A stretch of DNA of 64,000 bases from Ligula intestinalis (Eukaryota; Platyhelminthes; Cestoda; Diphyllobothriidea; Diphyllobothriidae), in assembly GCA_036362985.1 (NCBI GenBank), contig JAYGXS010000002.1, forward strand, positions 16,204,914 to 16,268,913, written 5' to 3'. Position 1 is the stretch's first letter; every line of letters starts with the position of its first letter. This document shows positions 23,193 to 34,567 of this stretch, in pieces. A program made the translations under genes and the position numbers. The notes under the pieces were generated by a model, which saw only the letters and a program-made list of their open reading frames with translations, was not told where the DNA came from and searched no databases.

Positions 23193-23340
23193 TGTGTCGT
23201 TTGTAGCTCGAGTGGTTAGAGCGTTGGCTTTCGGTAAAGGCCTTCTCTACTATGCGGGTTCAAATCCCGCTGACCGCCGCGAGTTTTTCACAATTGGGTC
23301 AACTAACATTAAGCAAATCTGCCAAACTTCCTAAATACTT
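23193..23340 (+). repeat. tRNA-derived SINE, family 1
   Basis: The head looks like a tRNA gene. The A box is TAGCTCGAGTGG (23203-23214). The B box is GGTTCAAATCC (23257-23267), inside a perfect 5-bp T-stem GCGGG/CCCGC. These would drive RNA polymerase III. The anticodon arm and acceptor stem do not fold well, and a fixed tail TTTTTCACAATTGGGTCAAC follows, shared with other copies. So it is a SINE, not a functional tRNA gene. Confidence 0.75.
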
Positions 23341-23499
23341 GCAATGTATTGGTGAATAAGCGTGGATCAAGGTGGATTGGCAATTTCTGATCTAGTATCT
23401 GTGGCCAGGATGTCAGCCGCTACTCTCAGTGTTTTTTTAACCAAGGAGGAGGTGCGGAGATGCGACCTTTGCAACCGGACTGTTCGGACATATATAGTT

Positions 23500-23630
23500 G
23501 TAACTCGTTGATGAAGGTTCACCGATCGCTAACGAAACTCACAGTCTCGCTCTGCCTTGGGCCTCATTCCTCGGGCCCTGACCGCAGCCATAGTGGCTAG
23601 TATTTTAGGCAGATAGCATTATCGGCAAAC
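23500..23630 (+). repeat. repeat module next to SINE family 2
   Basis: A module beginning ACTCGTTGATGAA and running through CTAACG(A/G)AACTCA and GGGCCCTGA. It recurs at about 23808-23890, 37285-37385 and, reversed, 55272-55370. It is often next to SINE family 2 copies, so it may be part of a longer composite element. Confidence 0.6.
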
Positions 23631-23778
23631 ACAGGGGAGACTGGAATGGCCATTTCTGACTTAGTAGATGTTGTCAGCCAGTCATACTCAGACCCCAAGT
23701 GGTGCTCCACCCAAGGCTCGGCTTCGTGATCTTTCTGAGCAGAACCTAACGCCCTAACCATTGAGCCACGAGCTTGCT
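23630..23778 (-). repeat. SINE family 2 copy (hammerhead-bearing)
   Basis: Minus-strand copy with a hammerhead-like segment at 23639-23683. Stem I is a perfect GACTGG/CCAGTC, GAAA and the ATGGCCAT stem III are intact, but the core reads CTGACAA instead of CTGACGA, so it should be inactive. The tRNA-like head lies toward 23778. Confidence 0.7.
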
Positions 23779-23904
23779 GTGTTGCCGGTTTAGGTAGAGA
23801 GATATTGACACTCGTTGGTGAACGTGCACCGACTGCTAATGGAACTCACTCGTCCTACTTTGCCTTGGGTCTCATTTCTCTATAACCTTACCTAAACCGG
23901 CAAG

Positions 23905-24075
23905 GCAACAAGCTAGTTGCTCAACGGTTGGAGCGTTGGACTTCTGATCAAAAAGGTCGTGAGACCGCGCCTCGGGTGGTGCATTACTTGGGGTTGACTG
24001 GCTGACGATGACTAATGAGCCAGAAATGCCAATTCCAGACTCTCTTGCCTTTGCTGGAAATAATATCTATACAGA
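23905..24075 (+). repeat. SINE family 2 copy (hammerhead-bearing)
   Basis: Plus-strand copy facing the one at 23630-23778. The tRNA-like head has TAGTTGCTCAACGGTTGG as a degenerate A box. The family tail AATAATATCT ends it near 24070. Confidence 0.75.
23996..24040 (+). ncRNA. hammerhead-like motif in SINE family 2
   Basis: GACTGG (stem I), CTGACGA, 14-nt stem II region, GAAA, TGCCAATT, CCAGAC. The catalytic core is intact. Stem I has five of six pairs. Stem II keeps two or three pairs only. Confidence 0.5.
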
Positions 24076-25880
24076 GCCGTGTTTGGGGGGTTGATATTGA
24101 GCTGTGGGCTTGTCACCCTATGGATCGTGATGGGAAAGAGGAATGAACAAGGAATTATCGTTGTGTGATGGGGTTACAACAGAGCAGCTGCTCTTTACGC
24201 TGTGTTTGGACCTGCAGAATCCAAAACAACCGCAATCAAACGTGTAGCAAATACTACTGGTGCAGAGGGCATAGGGTTTGGATAATTCGAGTTTTGATCA
24301 TTGAGAGTTGCATTTTTGCCATTATGTTGTTGCCTACCTGCTCTGTTGGCCATGAATGCGCAGATCCGGGAAATCGGGGCTTGAGCCCCGGGCCCGTCTG
24401 GTCTTCGGTTTTAGCTTGGCTGGCTAATTGGAAACGGTAAATAAATGAGGAGCAGTCATTTCGGTCATCGTTGTCTTCGTCAACATCTTTTCTCGACTTC
24501 AAATTACTTCTCCTTCTATCCAGTCTTCCCAACTCCCACGCCTCTGAAACTTCCAATAAGTCCTTTCGGACCTAAAAGCGCATTGCAAGTTTTAATTATT
24601 GAAGGTTAGCAACTGAGAGCGACGGATGGACAAATGCAAAGAAACCTGATAAATAATAATTACCATTCTTTTAGAGCAGTCGTGTACACAGGCGTTTCTA
24701 CGTTTTCTAAGATTCTAACTTTAAGAGTATTTTTGCTTCAAAATATCTCCTACTTCCTCCACTGGGAAACAATAGATAGCATTATTTGTGGTCGATTCAT
24801 CTATAAATAACTATGAGTAGGCAGTAATTGAGTATTTGTTTCCTACGCCTTTCAGGATTGCGCTTGCACGAAGTCATTTTTCGTGGCCGCCTATTTACTT
24901 TACTCCACTGATACATGTGCTCATTTTGCAGCCTCCCATGAGCCTACAGTAAAAGCAGGGGGGAAGCAAAAACGGTTTCCGACATGTTCGCTAAGCGCCA
25001 ACTCTGGCGGTTATGCTTTCCATATCCTTATCAAATATTTATCTGGACCTTTCTGCCTAAAGCGAATTTTTTCATAAAACGAGAGAAGACTGGCAGACCT
25101 ACTGGCTGACAGCTACGTGGCAATGCCTCCTGAACTGATGGACACTTCGTTGTTGTTTTTCTTCTTTTTCTTGCTAATTTGGCAGGTCAAAGGTTCCCCT
25201 CCAACAGCTTTATATAGACTGGAGGTTATGCGAGAATCGGCTGCCTAGAAAGAAAGGCGTAAGTTCCCCGTTCCGACAAACGTTATTAGAAGACTACGTC
25301 TAAATAAGAAGGGGAGGTGATTGACCGCTGAATTCTGTACTGGAGGTAGATTTAGCCGCGGGTAACCTGGCGCCTTATCGTCCTAGCAAATGCTTTCTAT
25401 TTTCGTTTCAATTACTTCATTACCACTCGGGCTTCCAAATAAAGGTAAGCAACTGCACACTTTCAAATGATCGCGCAGAACAGGAAGCTCATGATGTATT
25501 GCCTAAGTCCGCAAGTGTACTTTTCTACATCCAACTGGGTGTCATAATTAGATTAGAATCACATAAACCGAGATTTTATTTGTGTGAACTTCTCCACTGA
25601 ATTCCCTTGAGAGCAAACTTTGGGCGTTTTTATGGCCTTTCCCCAATCTTTTACGATATTGCATAGGAACCTTTTCATAAAGCGCCTTTCAACTACTGAG
25701 AAGTTGAAGTGATTCTTACTTTCAAAATTTGGCCCCGAAAGGTTTTTTGCTAAAAATGTAAACATCCTAGCCTATTGGGCTTCTGAATAACGGGAATGTT
25801 CTAAGGGTTTCTAAAATGCGTATGTTTTTCTGGTAAAATTAAGTTTTATGCATTAAGTTGAAGCATAGTTTTCCCGGTGT
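24076..25880. other. unassigned DNA
   Basis: Short open frames only; nothing recognised. Confidence 0.45.
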
Positions 25881-25881
25881 G

Positions 25882-26253
25882 AACTTGAAAATAGTAATGC
25901 AAAATTTTAATGGATCATAAAATTTCATAATTGCTCGTCAGTTGCATCCACTCAGTGCGTTGAAGGTTCATGAACGAGAAAATTACGAAATTGAGTTTGA
26001 ACAGAAATGTCATAGGTCATAATCACTAAGGCTAATTAAGGCTTTAATTGTACAGAAATTTCATAGGTCATACTCACTTAGGCTAATTAAAGCCTTAATT
26101 TGCCTTAGTGATTTTGACCTATGACATTTCTGTGCAAACTCAATTTCGTAATTTTCTCGTTTATGAACCTTTAACGCACTGAGTGGATGCAATTGACGAG
26201 CACTCATGAAATTTTTTGGATCCATTAAAATTTTGCTGTACTATTTTCAAGTT
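25882..26253. repeat. long fold-back (hairpin) element
   Basis: Two inverted arms of about 165 bp each (roughly 25882-26045 and 26090-26253) match at an estimated 90% or better. They meet across a short centre that repeats an inner part again (ATTTCATAGGTCAT). Read as single strand it folds into one long hairpin. No coding capacity. Confidence 0.85.
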
Positions 26254-26552
26254 TTGTGTATTACTTTTGAAACGTTTATTTCTGTTCGTCCAGGAGGCAC
26301 GTTCATCACAATTTTGTACCAAAATCCCAACTGTGGGACTGCGTTGTTGTCTTTAATTTCTTAAGCAATACATATACTGTTGTCATAACTGCATATTAGG
26401 TAAACACGTTTTATATGGCCCCCTAAACCGGATAGGAAAACGGGAGCCGCCCGCAACGCATGTGGCGCTGTGTCAAATTCCAGGGATATCAGGGTTCGAT
26501 TTGGGGTTATGCTTAATGTCAGCGTAAAGGCAAGTGAGTATAAGCTTAGGAG

Positions 26553-27633
26553 GTCAAGTTAGGCGAACGAACGTTTTCGATTAATTCATCATTAGGCAAT
26601 ACAATCATATAAGGCAGGGCAGCGTTAACGAAAGATTAAGCAACCGATCAGTAGTGGCCGAAGGCTAACTCAACATCCCCCCCCCCCCCCCCCACCCACG
26701 CTCCTTACCAGGCCGCGAAACAGTGACGAGGTTGCGGCAGCAAGCATCCCCAGGCCACCTAAGCCGTCACGAGAGGATGACACCTTACGTCCTCACGCCT
26801 CCCAACAAAACGCGAGCCAAGGACGACGGGACGTCAGACCCCTTCTCCTCCTCTCCCCCTCCCCACCCTTTCCCCCCTCTGGTCCCTAATTGAGACTAGA
26901 ATCTGACCCGTTGATTCCTTAACACCTCTCCCGCCTTTTCCCCTAATTACTACTGAGTGGTTGCTTAAACTTTCAGGCAAAAGTAGCTTATGTAGGCCCA
27001 CGCATATGCCCCTAGTCCCAGCATTTTGTCCTGCAAAAACGGTGGTTATAGAGTTTTCGGGGGTGGGGAAATAGGATAGGCAGCGAGAGAAATTTTTAGA
27101 AGTAAGTGTAAAGTGAAAAAATGTAGTCGAAGTTGCTTCCCGCGGCCGCTGGGAGAAAGTTGTTCTGCATGTAAATTGAAGGTGTACAGGGCGCTTCGCA
27201 CCGCGGACTATACTAATCTAACTCCAGAACGGAAAGTTGAACCTCAGGTAAGTTTAAGTAGACGACCTTCTAACTGCCGTTTAAATTTTTCGGGAAGTTC
27301 AAGAAACCTGCAATTTGCTAATCGGGTTTTTCCACAATAATTTAAACGATAATACAGATAATAACATCGACAGATATAAATCAACAACACTTCTAAATAC
27401 AGAAACATCAAAATGCATTTAGCATTTATTAAAGTATATTCCACTGCGTGTCCTAATTCCCCACCCATAAAAACCTATAACCACCGTTTTCGTAGAAAAA
27501 CATGCAGGGAGTAGGGATTAATGAACGGGCTTACATAAGCTACTGTTGCCGCTTAACATTTCGTTACCCTCCCTCATATTATTGTATTGCCTGATGATGA
27601 ATTAATCAGACACGTTCGTTCGCCTAACTTGAC
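26553..27633. mobile_element. composite TIR element, outer arms
   Basis: The left arm 26553-26645 and right arm 27545-27633 are inverted repeats starting GTCAAGTTAGGCGAACGAACG and including GATTAATTCATCAT. The right arm abuts the inner TIR element ending at 27550. On the left, about 330 bp with a poly-C run (26677-26698) separates the two. The likely history is one element with a split left arm, or one element inside another. Confidence 0.65.
26976..27550. mobile_element. TIR element (non-autonomous), copy 1
   Basis: About 575 bp with inverted ends of roughly 110 bp starting GGCAA(A/C)AGTAGCTTATGTA. A second copy lies at 31010-31564 in the opposite orientation, sharing inner landmarks such as the GCGGCCGC block and the GGAAAAACC/TTGCAGGTTTCTTGAA block. 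The open frames inside are not transposase-like. Confidence 0.8.
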
Positions 27634-27664
27634 TTCCTGAATGCTTACATGGGTATCATCGCTG

Positions 27665-27775
27665 AAGATAAGCTTAGGGTCAAGGTTAGCATTAATGGTA
27701 ACTGTAGAGTTATGGTTTAAGATAAGTTAAGGGTTAAGATCAGGGCTTAAGATTGGGACTTATGCTAGTGTTAGA
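27665..27775 (+). repeat. degenerate TTAGGG-like tract
   Basis: Irregular units such as TTAGGGTCAAGGTTAG and TTAAGGGTTAAG. Not a working telomere. Confidence 0.5.
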
Positions 27776-28555
27776 AGACAGAAATATTTATCCATCCTGA
27801 AACTATGGATAGAGCCGCCTTTGCTGGTTGGGTGGGGTGGTCCTATTTCCGTATCCATATATGTAAACTTTCCCTCATATTTCTATTCGTCGTTTGTCTA
27901 GAGTCCACTTGCAGTACCAACTAGAAAGAATTGAAAAGAAAGTCCTAATCTTCTCCGTCAATAGACACATTTAAAAGAGCTGCTCGGCGGCGTTAGTACG
28001 TTGGTTATAGCTAGCGGCAAGAACATAATCTATGAACCAAATTGAACGGAAGTTATGATGGCAACCCCTTTAATTCGTTTATGTAGCATAATCTACTAGG
28101 TCGTCTGCTTGACTGAACACAAGATAACGTAGGAGGGGGTCTGTTTAATTAGTATGCACTGCCTAAAATGGCTCTTTTTTAACTTCCCCTTTGAACTCAC
28201 ACACAAACGGGTGGTTTTCACGTGTCGGTTTCAGAGACTAGGATAGCTAAAAGAAGCCCGTTACTTTAATTATAGCAAGCCAAGCTCATTGAAAATTTTA
28301 AATATGCTCACTGCCATTTTTCCATCTAGCTTAATTCTGCGCAATCAGACGTTGTTGGTAAAGTGTACGACAGACGGAAGGACCATTTTTACTCTCGTAT
28401 AACCTTCAATTTGCGTTTGCATCACTGGTTTTAGTTTACTATGAGTCTTTGTTGTAGAACGTAGGAACCATTCGAAATTTTTATATGCATTTCAAATGGA
28501 AAACTGATAGGCTTTCCTGCTCTGCATCATATCTAACAGAAAGAAGTGTCTTTGA
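27776..28555. other. unassigned DNA
   Basis: Nothing recognised. Confidence 0.45.
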
Positions 28556-28576
28556 GAAGAAGAAGAAGAAGAAGAA

Positions 28577-28607
<31 letters not shown>

Positions 28608-28611
28608 GTGG

Positions 28612-28658
<47 letters not shown>

Positions 28659-28758
28659 NNNNNNNNNNNNNNNNNNNNNNNNNNNNNNNNNNNNNNNNNN
28701 NNNNNNNNNNNNNNNNNNNNNNNNNNNNNNNNNNNNNNNNNNNNNNNNNNNNNNNNNN

Positions 28759-28804
<46 letters not shown>
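28556..28804. repeat. (GAA)n/(GAT)n microsatellite with assembly gap
   Basis: A GAA run followed by a long GAT/ATG run flanks 100 unknown bases (28659-28758). The gap size looks like a placeholder, and the repeat probably caused it. Poly-Met, poly-Ile or poly-Lys frames here are artefacts. Confidence 0.98.
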
Positions 28805-28805
<1 letters not shown>

Positions 28806-29060
28806 CTCAAAAGAGTTACACCTTCGTACTGCATGTTGCTCAAGTTACTAAACTGAGCCCATTGTCATTTATCCTTATCTAATTCAACATGTTTTCTGAA
28901 GCCCTTTCTTAAATGTACCGAAAGAGGAGGAGTTTTAATAAAGCTGTTGTTATCATACATACTTTTGGGTGTACCTGAAAACTAATGCTAACTCAAAAGA
29001 GACCAGCCAAATTTACTTTGTATAGTGAAAACCTGGACATTTATACAAGGTATTGGGAGG
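28805..29060. other. unassigned DNA right of the gap
   Basis: No gene or repeat recognised. Confidence 0.4.
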
Positions 29061-29084
29061 GGTTTGGCAGATTTGAACAATTAA

Positions 29085-29195
29085 GTTGACCTAATTGGGA
29101 AAAATTCGCGGCCTCGGTGGGATTTGGAGCCATGTCAACAAAGGAGGGTTTTGCTACAGCCAACGCTCTGCCAACGAGTTACGAGGCTCAACTGG
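29085..29195 (-). repeat. SINE family 1 copy
   Basis: Reversed tRNA-like head. The minus strand reads an A-box-like CGTTGGCAGAGCG region and a B-box-like region in the GGCCTCGGTGGGATTTGG segment. The shared tail is seen as CCCAATT/AATTGGG on the left side. Confidence 0.6.
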
Positions 29196-29385
29196 AGTCG
29201 TGCATTTGATCACACTTGGGTCAATATATCCGGCCAGCCTACTGCACTTATAGAATCCACCAAAATGGATACAGTAAGCTGACTGCTCAGGCAGGATTTT
29301 CTAAGTAATTAACCAGAATCCATCAGACGACTACTAGACAAACTTAATTAGTTGGAGGAGTTGGGCAGCTTTGAATAATTCCATT

Positions 29386-29560
29386 GAATCAATTTTGAGA
29401 ACTTCGCAGCCTTGGTGGGATTCGAACGCACGTCAACAAGGGAAGGCTTTCGTACAGCCAACGCTCTGTCAATTGAGATATGGCGCTCACCGTGGGTTCG
29501 AGTCTCACCGAGGCCGCAATTTTTTGACAATTGGGTTGACTGAATTTATACAAGTGTCAA
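29386..29560. repeat. SINE family 1, head-to-head chimera
   Basis: The left half (29400-29490) is a reversed tRNA-like head. The right half has a plus-strand B box GGTTCGAGTCTC (about 29496-29507) followed by the family tail. The two halves meet head to head, as if two copies fused or one template switched. Confidence 0.55.
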
Positions 29561-31005
29561 GTGGCCTGTTTATTCAGCTGATTGGATTTTTAGAACAATA
29601 AGGCAATGCCAAATTATGAATAGATTCTCCCTTAGGCCAACATGTGCTTGGAAACCGCAGTTGCAGCCATTTAACAAACTGCAATGCAGGATTTCCTCCT
29701 TAGCCCTTTGCATTCTTTTAGATTTCCTTGAATTTTTCTCGGCCTATATAAGAACGGCTAATACAGGTGAGAAGAAGTAGACAAAATCGCCGGAAAATTA
29801 GCTTAATTCGCTTGATATTTCAGATTCGTGCCCCAACTCGTCATTAGATACGACAATAGATGCGGTTAAGTAATGCACACGCGGTTGCAAGGAGTCTAGT
29901 TGACATATTTCATGCATATGTAGAAGAAACAACGTCTGCTGATAACTAAAACGTCGGTTGTAATGCCTTTACGGTGCAAAGAGCAACCGTCGAACCTAAA
30001 AACCTTCAATCTGCTTAGCCAATTAGGCAATTCGTTTTGTCTGTTTCTGGAACACTCCTTGCAGCCATATTCTTTGGCTGACCATGTAATTTAATTTGCT
30101 GTTCAAACATATGGGACTATAAAGATGGGCGCTTGCAGTTAAAATAATTGGAAGGTAAAACCAGCATGGTTACTTACCCTTATAGATGTATTCTGCTGGG
30201 GTGACTTGTATACCAACAGGAGATTTCAACAACAACAAAAGAACTTGACACCTCTCATAATCATTTGCTACACTGCTGCCCTACTTAATCTCATTTCTGC
30301 TGCCAAAATTGTCGGCATAAATTGAAGCACTAACCACTGAGCCCGAATGAATAAGCTGTTTTTTGCAGGTGCTTCATCTGTCTACTCTGTTCTATCTCTT
30401 AATCGTTAGTAGAAAAATATTTTTCAAACTGCTAACAGTAATTAGGCTGCTGGTGATGATCATAGATAAGGAGCATCTCCTAATTAGATTATTCGGAGAT
30501 TGTTGTCAGACTAGCTTAATTCACTTTATTACTTCTAACAGAGGACGTATGTGCAGAGACCCAATCTACCCGTCTCCACCTACTCCCTCCCTTTCTGATG
30601 GTTTTCCCACTTTTGCTTGGGTCGCATCGCCATGACAGTATCTGCAATGCTAACTCACTCAAAATGTGTCCTTTGAGCTAGTATTTATTTACTCTACTCA
30701 GTCTCTCCCTCGGCATTCTCCCAATCAAGATAAACTACCAAAAAATCCTAGGAAGACTGAAGTGCGTGTGGGTGAGTGCTCTTGGTTGTTTTCGGTCGTT
30801 CAGCTAGAAGTACACGTATCGTTTGCAAAAACGCAAGCTTGATGCAAAGTAGAACTATCGTATTTCATCATGCTGGATCCGGGGACTGCACGGCCACGTG
30901 ACTTGCTCTTTAAATTTCAATCATGTTCGCTGGGATGGGGGATATACCAGGAGGGTTTAAATTTCCAAAAATCAGAAGCAGCATTCTTGATTTGTTCGGA
31001 CGCGG
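29560..31005. other. unassigned DNA
   Basis: Nothing recognised. Short frames look random. Confidence 0.45.
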
Positions 31006-31009
31006 CAAG

Positions 31010-31564
31010 GGCAACAGTAGTTTATGTAGTGCACCTCATTAATTCCTAGGCCCAGCATTTTTTCCTACGAAAGTGGTGGTTATAGGATTTTATGGGTGGA
31101 TAATTAGAATGCGCAGTGGAATATATGCACTGCATGGTATTGTATTTAGAAACGTTGTTGATTTATATCTATCGAATTTCATAATCTGTTTTATCGGTTA
31201 ACGTATTGCGGAAAAACCGGATTAACAAATTGCAGGTTTCTTGAAATTCCTGAAAAATATAAATTTTGGTTAGGAAGTCGCCCAGTTCAACTTACTTGAT
31301 GTCCAGCTTACCTTTCTGGAGTTTGATTATTATAGTCCGCGGCGCGGAGCGCCACGCACTCCTTCCATTTAAATGCGAAACAACTTACTCCCAGCGGCCG
31401 CGGGAAGCAACGTCGACTGCATTTTTCACTTTACACTTACTTCGAAAAATTTCTTTTTCTGCCTATCCTATTTCCCCACCGCCCAAAACCCTATAACCAC
31501 ATTCTTCGTAGGACAAAATGCTGGGACTAGGTATATGAGGTGCACTAGATAAACTACTTTTGCC
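31010..31564. mobile_element. TIR element (non-autonomous), copy 2
   Basis: About 555 bp, inverted relative to the copy at 26976-27550. Ends read GGCAACAGTAGTTTATGT and its diverged complement. It lacks the outer arms seen around copy 1, which supports these ends as the true element limits. Confidence 0.8.
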
Positions 31565-33510
31565 ACCAACAAGTTCCTCCATTTTTATCCACTTAAGAGC
31601 GCAATGCTCTAGAAATAGCTGGCTTATCCGTAGAAGAGTTGTTTTTAAATTCGACTTTGCGCCAGTATTTTTTGTTTCTACGAAGTCTTTCTTGCTGTTC
31701 GGTTACTTTTTTCCTTTGATGTTTGCTGAATTATTAAACTACAGTAAAAATCTTTCGTTCTAAATACTGGAATTTATTATATTTATCGAGTTTTCTACGC
31801 TTTCCTATCAAGTTAGTGTTAGGCTTTGACTCAATCTCATCACCGCAGATGTAGTTTCCGGTTGTGTATCCGTCAGATCACGCGCTTCTAAGGGACTAGA
31901 ACTATCTGGCATTTGCCTGAGTTATCGACGAAGAAGTTTGTTGTCGTCCTCAGAAGTGATTTTTTCCGCTAAATTACTCCACACAACGGGGATGGAAATC
32001 TAATTAATTATTCCGGACTTATTTGACAGCATAAATTAGTCACACAGCAACCAAATGCGTAGAAAACGTGAGTTGAGTAGATTTGCAGGACAAACCGGAG
32101 CAGCCGCGTTTCTTTTCCTAATCAAGATTAAATGGCTGCCGATTGAGTGCCTGTCCTTATTGCGCCTATGGACACTTTGAAACTGGTAAGACGATTTGAA
32201 CAATCTAACAGCATTTATTTGCATCAAATAATAGGTAAATCTTCTTATTTCTGCTTCAAACTGTCCGCAATAATGTGAAGCATAATATTGTTCCCGATTT
32301 CCTTGGCTTACTTACCAGCCTAAAAGCAGCCAATCAGCGCACGGTACTTTACTTGAATAGTAGACAAGTAGCCCTACTCGTTCATATAACCGTTTCTGCT
32401 ACTGTTTAGGTCAATGCCTCTGGCGAAGAAGTCGCCACGGGCTTCGAACTGGCAGGCGAGTAAAAGTCTTGCCCGAGCGATCGCATCTTCTTCTCAATAT
32501 CGATTTTCCTTATCGCATTTCAGGCTCAAAGATCAATAAAACATTGCGTAAAGATCAAGCCTCCGGGGCTTAGCTGTTCGTGCAGTTAAGATTTCCAAAC
32601 CTAACCACAATCTCATTGCACTGTGGAAATTGCTGAAAGAATGGACTAAAGGTGGTGTCAGTTATACTTCTAACGTGCGTCTAACCGTAACAGAAATGCC
32701 AATTGGCATATCGCCCCCAACTTTCGCTTTCCGCTATCATCAACTGTGATTAATTGCTTGTACTGTTGTTGCAGAATTTTGCTTGACTGCTCTGGGCGTC
32801 TTCAGTGAAAGTGCCAGGGAGGTCATTAATTGGTGATCGCAAAGGTGTGCAAGAGTGACAAGGTAAGTTGGCATCGAAAAACACACACCATAAAACCGAT
32901 TACGAGTTAAACGGAGAAGACCGCATAAAGTATAAATTACAGCTGCAATACCTTTCTTTCACGTAACCAATCTTCTTTTTTATGGATAGAGGTTATTCGA
33001 ATCTTTTTTTCTTCGCTGGTGGAAGCAGTGGGTGTGCCCTAGTTCGGAATGGTGAAAAAACTCCTATTGCACGTGGTACTGTCAGCTTAATGACGCAACC
33101 AGAAAATGGCCTTCAACACTGCAAAGCCTTAAATGAACCAGGGAATGATGTACTGGTCCGGTGCAAAGTAGATCTGAGCAAATATTGACCCAAAATGAGC
33201 AGTGAAACATGGTGACGGAAAATTGACATATGTTGGGATGGAAGAGGAAGTAGTGCTGCTAGAGAATAAGAAAAGATCCAGGGGAACCACAAATTTCTCA
33301 TACGCCAAATAACTGGACTGATATAAGGGCTTCAATCAAACCGATTTTTAATTTGTTTCGGTTTCTCCCTAGACTTCCGAGTTCTGTCTTGCCTGACGGT
33401 GATTGTCAACCCACATTCTACACACAGTGATGTATGGTTCAATCCGTAGAACCCATAGTTTGATGTAATTTACTGTATAAACGGAAGAAAGGTGACTGCA
33501 TATATGACAG
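31565..33510. other. unassigned DNA
   Basis: About 1.9 kb without a recognised gene or repeat. Confidence 0.45.
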
Positions 33511-33514
33511 CAAA

Positions 33515-33650
33515 CAATGGCTCCGTTTATGGAGAGCAAAGAATAAGATAAGGTAAAAGGCCCTAGAATACTCAAAGTTAATGGCTTGCATGGTACATAC
33601 ATCTGTTATGGAGGCAGGCCTGCTTTCAACATCTCCCTTTCCCTTTCTTC
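33515..33650. repeat. dispersed repeat shared with 8240-8410
   Basis: Diverged partner of the block at 8240-8410. Confidence 0.5.
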
Positions 33651-34560
33651 ACACGTGGAGAAGCGTGCTACGAATGGGAGTATAGAGATCTGATATGCCG
33701 ACGTACGGCAACACGTATGATGGAAGCTTCGGCGCACAGTACGGGAAAACTTCGCAGCCATTAGTTCAGAGTGGAGAGGGTGAGTGACCTCACTAAGGAT
33801 GCGATCAGCAAATTGCTTTACCGTTTTTAAGTGTTGCTGTATTATAATAACAGCTGAAAAACATCGAAAACACCGGCAGCGGAAGAGAGAATTCGGAGGA
33901 TACGTTTAAAAATTACTAGGTCCTTTTTCAAGTAAAGCTAGAAAAATTACTGGAGAGCAGTAAAGAATGAGAGGGGAACGCAGGCATCTATAAATCGCCA
34001 TATTAGGGCTTGCAGTGTGTGATATGAAGGCAAACGGTGGATATAATATAAAAGTTTGCGGATTTTAGTAAAAAATGTCTTCAATGTGGAGAGTAAATGG
34101 GAGGTTAAATGCCAGAGTAACACCAGGATACCGGAAGGAAGATACCTAATTAGACAGAATGCCAATAGATGCAGGACTGGAAGAAGGTTGCAATCTAAAA
34201 ACACACTGGACTGACTTCTATGTAGGAAGACGAGGTGAAGGCTGTTTGTTTAACTGCCAGAGTAAAACTGGGGGCTTGAAAGGAGGAAGGAGGGGAAGGA
34301 AGTAGAAGAATAAACCGAAAATAATAATAGTTATGATTAAAATAATTCGTTTGCTTTCGCGGCTAGGAAGAGCTTAGGCCAGTATAATTCGGGAACCATC
34401 CGTTTCTTGTTCTGAGCATTGTTCTCAGATGAAAAAGCAATTAATTTGGGCGTTTATCTCCTCCTGAACAATGGGAAGAAGGTAACCAAACCCACACGCA
34501 CGCACACGCACACAATCAAAATGTTTTACTGCTGGTAAATACTTAAACGACTATGTGCGC
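33651..34560. other. unassigned DNA with a CA run
   Basis: No gene seen. A short CA-rich run is at about 34494-34515. Confidence 0.45.
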
Positions 34561-34567
34561 CAGAATC

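Noticed and set aside
23193..23275. Functional tRNA gene
   Set aside because: A and B boxes and T-stem are good, but the anticodon and acceptor arms do not fold and a SINE tail follows.
28485..28856. Poly-Met and poly-Ile proteins across the microsatellite
   Set aside because: Translation artefacts of a GAT repeat and an assembly gap.
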